DNA of 64,000 bases from Maridesulfovibrio sp. Its GTDB lineage: Bacteria; Desulfobacterota; Desulfovibrionia; Desulfovibrionales; Desulfovibrionaceae. The DNA lies in NCBI RefSeq assembly GCF_963678865.1, contig NZ_OY787459.1, forward strand, positions 62,001 through 126,000, in the 5' to 3' direction. How positions within the stretch are numbered: the first letter of the stretch is position 1; each line of letters starts with the position of its first letter. Under the pieces are notes generated by a model, which searched no databases, had not been told where the DNA came from, and saw only the letters and a program-made list of their open reading frames with translations. Of the stretch, positions 59,341 through 64,000 are shown in pieces. A program made the position numbers and the translations under genes.

Positions 59341-60231
59341 ATGAAAGATAACAGTACCGTCTACAAGGCTGAAGATCTTTTCGGTCTTGAATCCAATTTT
59401 AAAATTTATCCGTTTACAGATGGCACCGGATGCCCGATCAGCGATGTTCGTGAGACTCATTTGCATGATTTTCATGTAGTACATTTTGTTTCCAGTGGGA
59501 GAGGCTGTTGTGTAATCGATTTTGAAACTTACGATATTCTTCCCGGTTCCCTGTATTTTGTTTCTCCGGGCCAGTTGCATTTCTGGAATCCGGAATCTGA
59601 AATTGAAGGTTTTGTCATGGTTTTTACTGGTGAGTTTTTGAAGTTGCCTGAAGCTCCGGTCAAAAGTGTTTTTGAACTGGAGTTTTTCAATAGTGTGGTC
59701 AATTCTCCCATGTTCATGCTTTCTTCTGATCAGAAGATTGAACTCTACGGAATTATGAAGAATTTGTACAACGAGTTCAGCGCCCGCAAGCCGGGTTATG
59801 TCACTGTGTTGCGCTCCTATTTTCATATTCTGATGGTCAACCTGCAGCGCATGTTTGCGGATAGGCTGCAAAGACCCGGTGCACGGGCCGAAAATCGTAT
59901 TGTGCGTGAGTTCAAAAAACTTGTTGCATCTGATCACAGCCTAAAACTACGGGTTCAGGACTATGCTGAAATGATGAATGTCAGTGTCAGCAGGTTAAGT
60001 GCGGTGATCAAAGAGGTTACCTGCATGACTCCCGGTCAGATTGTGCGTAATGAGTTGGTTGTCTCCGCTAAGCGTATGCTGGCTAATTCAGACCTGAATA
60101 TTTCCGAGATATGCTATGAGTTGAAGTTTGACGATCCCTCCTATTTCGGTAAATTTTTTAAGCGGGAAACCGGATTTTCTCCTTCTGTTTTCCGTGAACA
60201 TGTTAAAGGAAAGTACCGGCAATTGGCGTAA
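59341..60231 (+). CDS. AraC-family transcriptional regulator with cupin sensor domain
   Basis: A 296-residue regulator. The N-terminal cupin-like domain (THLHDFHVVHFVSSGRGCCVIDFETYDILPGSLYFVSPGQLHFW) binds an effector. Two C-terminal helix-turn-helix motifs follow: KLRVQDYAEMMNVSVSRLSAVIKEVTCMTPGQIVRNELVVSAKRML and LNISEICYELKFDDPSYFGKFFKRETGFSPSVFREH, the AraC/XylS signature. Its target is unknown. It is divergent from the PH-domain gene and is followed, 88 bp on, by a HAD hydrolase that may share its control. No convincing ribosome-binding site is seen before the ATG. Confidence 0.92.
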   Translation: MKDNSTVYKAEDLFGLESNFKIYPFTDGTGCPISDVRETHLHDFHVVHFVSSGRGCCVIDFETYDILPGSLYFVSPGQLHFWNPESEIEGFVMVFTGEFLKLPEAPVKSVFELEFFNSVVNSPMFMLSSDQKIELYGIMKNLYNEFSARKPGYVTVLRSYFHILMVNLQRMFADRLQRPGARAENRIVREFKKLVASDHSLKLRVQDYAEMMNVSVSRLSAVIKEVTCMTPGQIVRNELVVSAKRMLANSDLNISEICYELKFDDPSYFGKFFKRETGFSPSVFREHVKGKYRQLA

Positions 60232-60318
60232 AGTCCGCTTCTTTCCATGTGCTCCACTTTATTTGGGGGATTTGACTTGTCTCCGGCTAATGCTTAATTT
60301 TGCGCAAGGAGAAGCGTA

Positions 60319-61023
60319 ATGTTCCATGGACAGATTAAGGCTGTGGCTTTTGATGCTGATGATACACTTTGGGTCAACGAGCCTTTTTTTGATCGGGTCA
60401 AAGCCGATGTTGCCGAGATGATGTCCGACTATATTCCGGCGAAAGGGTTTATGGAAATTCTTGAGCAGACCCAATCCAGAAATATCGGTGTCTTTGGTTA
60501 TGGGGTTAAAAGTTTTGTAATTTCCATGGTCGAAGCAGCTACTGCTGTTGCCAGCGGAAGGGGAATAAGTTCTGAAATTGAGCGCATCGTCGAGCTGGGC
60601 AGGTCCATGCTGACTAATCCTGTCGAGCCTATTGCCGGAGTGGAAGATGTGTTGCGCAGCTTGTGCGGAAATTATGAACTATTGATGATTACAAAAGGCG
60701 ACGTGGCCGAACAGCAGCGCAAAATAAGTCTTTCCGGCATGGCTCCATATTTTGATCATATTGAAATTCTGGCAGAAAAGGATGAGTCCTCTTATGAAGG
60801 AATCCTGCGGAAACATTGTATCCGTTGTGATGAATTCCTGATGGTTGGTAATTCTGTTAAATCCGACATTCTGCCGGTAGTGGGAGTCGGTGGAAGTGCT
60901 GTCCACATACCTTTTCATACCACCTGGGTTCATGAAAAAGTCAGCGAAGTAGAGCTTCGTGGGCGGGAATATATAGAGCTCGGCAGTGCCTGCGAACTTT
61001 TGCCCCTGTTAATGATATCATAA
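60319..61023 (+). CDS. HAD-superfamily phosphatase
   Basis: A 234-residue hydrolase. VKAVAFDADDTLWVNEPFF holds motif I (DxDxT with the nucleophile Asp), LLMITKGDV motif II, and EFLMVGNSVKSDILPVVGVGGSAVHIP motif III/IV (GNSxxSD). An alpha-helical cap domain lies between motifs I and II. Phosphate monoester substrates are not predictable. AAGGAG lies before the ATG. Possibly co-regulated with the upstream AraC gene. Confidence 0.9.
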   Translation: MFHGQIKAVAFDADDTLWVNEPFFDRVKADVAEMMSDYIPAKGFMEILEQTQSRNIGVFGYGVKSFVISMVEAATAVASGRGISSEIERIVELGRSMLTNPVEPIAGVEDVLRSLCGNYELLMITKGDVAEQQRKISLSGMAPYFDHIEILAEKDESSYEGILRKHCIRCDEFLMVGNSVKSDILPVVGVGGSAVHIPFHTTWVHEKVSEVELRGREYIELGSACELLPLLMIS

Positions 61024-61176
61024 GCCGTAATATGTATGGCAGAATTTTCTCAATATTTCTTTCTTTCAATCTATTGCAATGAGTGGTAATAAGGCGCTGC
61101 CTGTGCATATCTGAATGCATTTGCCTTCTTTAGTGCGCAGTTTGTATTAAAACTATCAATAACCAAGGTGAAAGCT

Positions 61177-61560
61177 TTGTCTCAGCCTACAGAAAAAAAT
61201 TCAAAATTGATCCACAATTACGTGGAAAAGTATTGCAAGCGTACCGGGCTTACTCTCCATCCCATGAAAGATGTATCAGATGCCGTGACTACGGGGCTGG
61301 CTATGCATCTTGATGAGTTGAAACGTCCTCTCTGTCCTTGCCGTTTTTATCCGGACAAACAGCAGGCCGCAGCAGAACGCGAGTGGCTTTGTCCCTGCTC
61401 GGACATGAAGAATTACAAGTATTGCCATTGTATGCTTTTTGTTAACGAAGAAGGGATGCCAGTCACTGAACATCTTCCTGAAGGTCATGAAGGCCGCGAG
61501 ACTTATGGTGACATTGCTGATCCTGCTCCGGAAAAGATGCATCGTAATCTGGCGAATTAA
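61177..61560 (+). CDS. Ferredoxin:thioredoxin reductase catalytic (beta) subunit-like protein
   Basis: A 127-residue protein with the complete FTR catalytic signature CPC-X16-CPC-X8-CHC: CPCRFYPDKQQAAAEREWL, CPCSDMKNYKYCHCMLF. The Cys residues hold a [4Fe-4S] cluster next to a redox disulfide and pass electrons from ferredoxin to thioredoxin. The variable (alpha) subunit of plant/cyanobacterial FTR is absent, as in other anaerobes. No thioredoxin gene is adjacent. Start: TTG at 61177, preceded by AAGGTG, is preferred to GTG at 61168. Confidence 0.9.
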   Translation: MSQPTEKNSKLIHNYVEKYCKRTGLTLHPMKDVSDAVTTGLAMHLDELKRPLCPCRFYPDKQQAAAEREWLCPCSDMKNYKYCHCMLFVNEEGMPVTEHLPEGHEGRETYGDIADPAPEKMHRNLAN

Positions 61561-61585
61561 GCAGCATTGATTGCAGTGAAAACAG

Positions 61586-61620
61586 AACGGACACAAGTGT
61601 GATGCTTGTGTCCGTTTTTT
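61586..61620 (+). terminator. Rho-independent terminator of the FTR gene
   Basis: A 12-bp perfect stem AACGGACACAAG (61586-61597) with CTTGTGTCCGTT (61605-61616), followed by six T. Confidence 0.93.
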
Positions 61621-61652
61621 GTTTTATGGTGTAACTTTCTAGAATAGCCGTA

Positions 61653-62378
61653 TTATTTTTTGTTGTTTTTACGTTTTTTTCTGCCTTTTATATACCACTG
61701 CTTATCTCCGTACAGTTCTTCAGAGCATTCAGGGCATAGTCCGTGACTGAAAGATGCTTCAGAGTTCTTTTCAATGTAAGCTTCAAGATTGTTCCAATAA
61801 CCTTTATCGTCACGTATCTTTTTGCATTTGGCACAGATGGGCATAAGGCCGCTGAGGGTTTTTACTTTTTCCAGAGCATCGTAAAGCTCCCTGATGAGTT
61901 GTTCTTTTGCCTGCTCAGCCTCCTTCTGTTCAGAAATGTCGATGAAGCTTTCAATATAGTAACTCCGTTCTCCGATGGAAATTGTCTTCACTGTCTTAAG
62001 AATGCAGATGCGCCCGGAATTTATTGTGAGTAGTTCTCTTTCTGATCGGTCCACAGTTTGACCCAGATCGGCAATGGGGCATTTCCCTCTTTCTGCCGGA
62101 CAAATGAAGTTGTGGCATTCTTTGCCGATAACATTCTTTTTGCTGCGTCCGAGCATCTCAAGGGCTGTGCTGTTGACATCAATTATTTTTCGGTTCGCCG
62201 CGTCTACAACAACAACTCCACTGAGAATGGAATTGAAAAGCTCATTTATAAAGAAAGTCGATTTTTCCGTTGTGTCTGATTCTAAGTCAGGTATACAACG
62301 TAGGGACAGGTTTTCTCGGCTTTCAAGTTCAGCTATTCTCTGTTCCAGTTCTTCATATGTAGGTTTTTGTGAATTCAC
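61653..62378 (-). CDS. PAS-domain protein with C-terminal Cys-rich module
   Basis: A 241-residue cytosolic protein. After a coiled-coil start (YEELEQRIAELE), a PAS domain spans about residues 45-155 (FNSILSGVVVVDAANRKIIDVNSTALEMLGRSKKNVIGKECHNFICP...ESFIDISEQKEAE). The C-terminal part (ALEKVKTLSGLMPICAKCKKIRDDKGYWNNLEAYIEKNSEASFSHGLCPECSEELYG) has CxxC pairs and is a module often found after PAS or receiver domains in Desulfovibrionaceae. There is no kinase, cyclase or DNA-binding domain, so its output is unclear. The extreme C-terminus is basic (KGRKKRKNNKK). Confidence 0.8.
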   Translation of the reverse strand: MNSQKPTYEELEQRIAELESRENLSLRCIPDLESDTTEKSTFFINELFNSILSGVVVVDAANRKIIDVNSTALEMLGRSKKNVIGKECHNFICPAERGKCPIADLGQTVDRSERELLTINSGRICILKTVKTISIGERSYYIESFIDISEQKEAEQAKEQLIRELYDALEKVKTLSGLMPICAKCKKIRDDKGYWNNLEAYIEKNSEASFSHGLCPECSEELYGDKQWYIKGRKKRKNNKK

Positions 62379-62507
62379 AGAGTTCCCTTGTTTAAAAAAA
62401 TAATTTCGAATTTCAGACCATACGGCACAAGAGGAAAATCGTCTATTAGCAATGTTAGTAATAGCTGTTTAGTTTTGTGCAATTTTTATTTAAGTTAAAA
62501 AAAAATG

Positions 62508-62521
62508 TTGATCTCGATCAA
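62508..62521 (+). promoter_or_regulatory. FNR/CRP-family operator candidate
   Basis: TTGATCTCGATCAA matches the FNR consensus TTGAT-N4-ATCAA exactly. It is centred about 65 bp before the flavoprotein ATG, between it and the divergent PAS-protein gene. Confidence 0.55.
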
Positions 62522-62579
62522 TGTTTTTTTTTGTGACCGGAGTATTTCCATTAAAAAACAAGATTAAAAGGAGAGATAA

Positions 62580-64000
62580 ATGAATTCCAGAAAAATCGTT
62601 GTTATCGGAGGTTCTGCTGCAGGACCCAAAGCAGCTGCCCGTTCTAAACGTCTTGATGCCGGAGCAGATGTTCTTTTGCTCCAGAAGGCTCCGGAACTTT
62701 CCATGGCTTCATGCGGCTACCCTTACTACATTGGCGGTAATTTTGATGAGCGTGATGCTTTGCTCGCCACGCCTACCGGAGTGGTGCGTGATGAAGGTTT
62801 TTTTGCAGCAGCCAAGGGTGTAAACGCCAAGGTCAACACTGAAGTTACAGCTATTGACCGCCGGAACAAAACCGTAGCCTGCACCGATGTGATTACCGGG
62901 GAAAAAAGCACGGTGGAATATGACAAACTGGTTCTTTGTACCGGGGCTACTCCGCGTCGTCCTCCTATTCCGGGTATTGATCTTGAGGGCGTGCGGTCCC
63001 TTTCTGAAATGCGTGATGCCGACAAACTGCGTGCGCTTGTGGATTCCGGTGAAGTAAAGAATGCAGTAATTGTCGGTGGAGGACTGATCGGTATTGAGGT
63101 TTGCGAGGCTCTTTCCGAATCCGGTATGAATGTGAATGTGGTGGAGATGCTTTCCCAGTTGCTTATGTTCCTTGATTGGGAAATCGCAAAGCTGGTGGAA
63201 AAGCATGTGGCTACCAAGGGTGTAACCGTTCATACCGACAACGGTGTGGCTGAATTTCTGGGTGAGAACGGCAAGTTGACCGGAGTTAAACTTAAAGACG
63301 GTTCCGTTGTTCCCTGTGAACTTGCTGTGGTCGCTATCGGTGTAGTGCCTAATGCCAAGTTAGCCGCAGATGCCGGGCTTGAGCTTGGTGATTTCGGTGG
63401 TGTTGCCGTCGATGAATTTATGCGTACTTCCGATCCTGATATTTATGCCGCCGGGGATTGCGTTGAAATCAACCACCGGATCACAGGTAAAAAAACTTTT
63501 GCTCCATACGGCGACCTTGCCAACCTTGAAGCCCGTGTTGTTGCGGATAATATCGCCCGTGGTGACAAACATAAATTCCCCGGTACCATCAACAGCGGGA
63601 TCTGCAAAGTTTTCGACCTAAGCGCCGGAGCCACCGGACTTTCCGAACAGAGGGCCAAGGCTGAAGGGTATGAAGTAGTGACTGCAACCAATGCCAGCCC
63701 GGATAAACCCGGATTCATGGGCGCTAAGCTGCTTGTTTCCAAGATGGTTGCCGATGCCAAAACCGGGCGGGTCTTAGGCTTCCAGTGCGTTGGCCCCGGT
63801 GAAGTCAACCGCCAGCTTGCCGAAGCCGCCATGGCAGTCATGAACGGCAATACGATTTATGAAATCGGCATGGCTGATCTGCCGTACGCTCCTCCATTTT
63901 CGCTGGCTATCGACCATTTTATCACCACTTCCCATATCCTTGATAACAAGATAGCCGGGCAGATGAGTGGAATCAGCAATGCTGAAGTTAAGGAAAAGCT
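62580..64000 (+). CDS. CoA-disulfide reductase / NADH oxidase-type flavoprotein, partial (3' truncated by window)
   Basis: The first 473 codons are present; the frame is open to the window end. MNSRKIVVIGGSAAGPKAAARSKRLDAGADVLLL is the FAD Rossmann site. Cys45 in ELSMASCGYPYYIGG is the single redox cysteine of the CoADR/NADH oxidase/Npsr class, as opposed to the CxxxxC pair of disulfide reductases. KNAVIVGGGLIGIEVCEALSESG is the NAD(P)H site and DIYAAGDCVEI the second FAD motif. Substrates could be CoA disulfide, persulfide, sulfur or oxygen. AAGGAGAG precedes the ATG; an FNR-type box lies upstream. A C-terminal rhodanese domain may follow outside the window. Confidence 0.92.
   Translation, partial: MNSRKIVVIGGSAAGPKAAARSKRLDAGADVLLLQKAPELSMASCGYPYYIGGNFDERDALLATPTGVVRDEGFFAAAKGVNAKVNTEVTAIDRRNKTVACTDVITGEKSTVEYDKLVLCTGATPRRPPIPGIDLEGVRSLSEMRDADKLRALVDSGEVKNAVIVGGGLIGIEVCEALSESGMNVNVVEMLSQLLMFLDWEIAKLVEKHVATKGVTVHTDNGVAEFLGENGKLTGVKLKDGSVVPCELAVVAIGVVPNAKLAADAGLELGDFGGVAVDEFMRTSDPDIYAAGDCVEINHRITGKKTFAPYGDLANLEARVVADNIARGDKHKFPGTINSGICKVFDLSAGATGLSEQRAKAEGYEVVTATNASPDKPGFMGAKLLVSKMVADAKTGRVLGFQCVGPGEVNRQLAEAAMAVMNGNTIYEIGMADLPYAPPFSLAIDHFITTSHILDNKIAGQMSGISNAEVKEK

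Noticed and set aside
1..64000. CRISPR arrays, prophage, insertion sequences, tRNA and rRNA genes
   Set aside because: No spaced direct repeats, integrase or transposase signatures, or cloverleaf/rRNA sequences were seen on either strand.

Overview
The window reads as an ordinary chromosomal stretch from a marine, sulfate-reducing Desulfovibrionaceae bacterium, most like Desulfovibrio/Maridesulfovibrio (an inference from gene content; no search was run). Supporting signs are a cobalamin-riboswitch operon with a signal-peptide-bearing CbiK cobaltochelatase next to a BtuCDF-type transporter and precorrin-2 methyltransferase, an alpha-beta fused acetyl-CoA carboxylase carboxyltransferase, a type III glutamine synthetase, a stand-alone ferredoxin:thioredoxin reductase catalytic subunit, and a family of intergenic repeats built around GCCGCCGGAGGC. 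There is no prophage, insertion sequence, CRISPR array, rRNA or recognisable tRNA.

Layout. 1-9.2 kb: the end of thiC, a hemolysin-III family membrane protein, thiL, a PcrA/UvrD-type helicase, an alkaline-phosphatase-superfamily hydrolase, a DUF2156 protein coupled to a MATE exporter, and a ModE-like regulator overlapping a tiny exported protein. Several boundaries here carry the dispersed repeat, including a perfect 24-bp hairpin. 9.2-13 kb: accAD fusion and accC. 13.4-17.5 kb: TPR lipoprotein, umuDC, DHH phosphoesterase, UspA. 17.5-18.3 kb: an 829-bp region without a gene that holds a good sigma-70 promoter, a candidate structured RNA whose 5' and 3' ends pair, and two further terminators. 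18.3-27.4 kb: TetR regulator, TIGR01777 epimerase, phytase-like esterase, rsgA, a kinase-like/UspA/periplasmic binding protein cluster, arsC and L-serine dehydratase. 27.5-32.2 kb: two Opp/Dpp ATPases without partners, trmFO and a DinF-like MATE protein.

32.3-36.9 kb is a B12 operon: promoter, cobalamin riboswitch, cbiK, permease, ATPase, binding protein, cbiL. 37-43 kb is a run of minus-strand genes (class IV aminotransferase, asd, metF, Nudix hydrolase, ABC-F ATPase). 43-49 kb has a GIY-YIG protein, a CAT-like acetyltransferase, a CgeB-type glycosyltransferase, a YgdI-like lipoprotein, an MCP and an exported protein. 49-54.3 kb is a nitrogen region: glnN with a near-consensus sigma-54 promoter and three upstream palindromes, facing away from a glnHPQ transporter operon. 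54.4-64 kb holds an EF-hand protein, an unidentified gene beside a possible gene remnant, a UbiD decarboxylase, a PH-domain protein, an AraC regulator, a HAD phosphatase, the FTR catalytic subunit, a PAS protein and the first part of a CoA-disulfide-reductase-type flavoprotein preceded by an FNR-type box.

The least explained signals are the structured RNA candidate at 17.77-18.01 kb, the sigma-54/triple-palindrome control region of glnN, and the modular repeats that often supply the Shine-Dalgarno sequence of the next gene.
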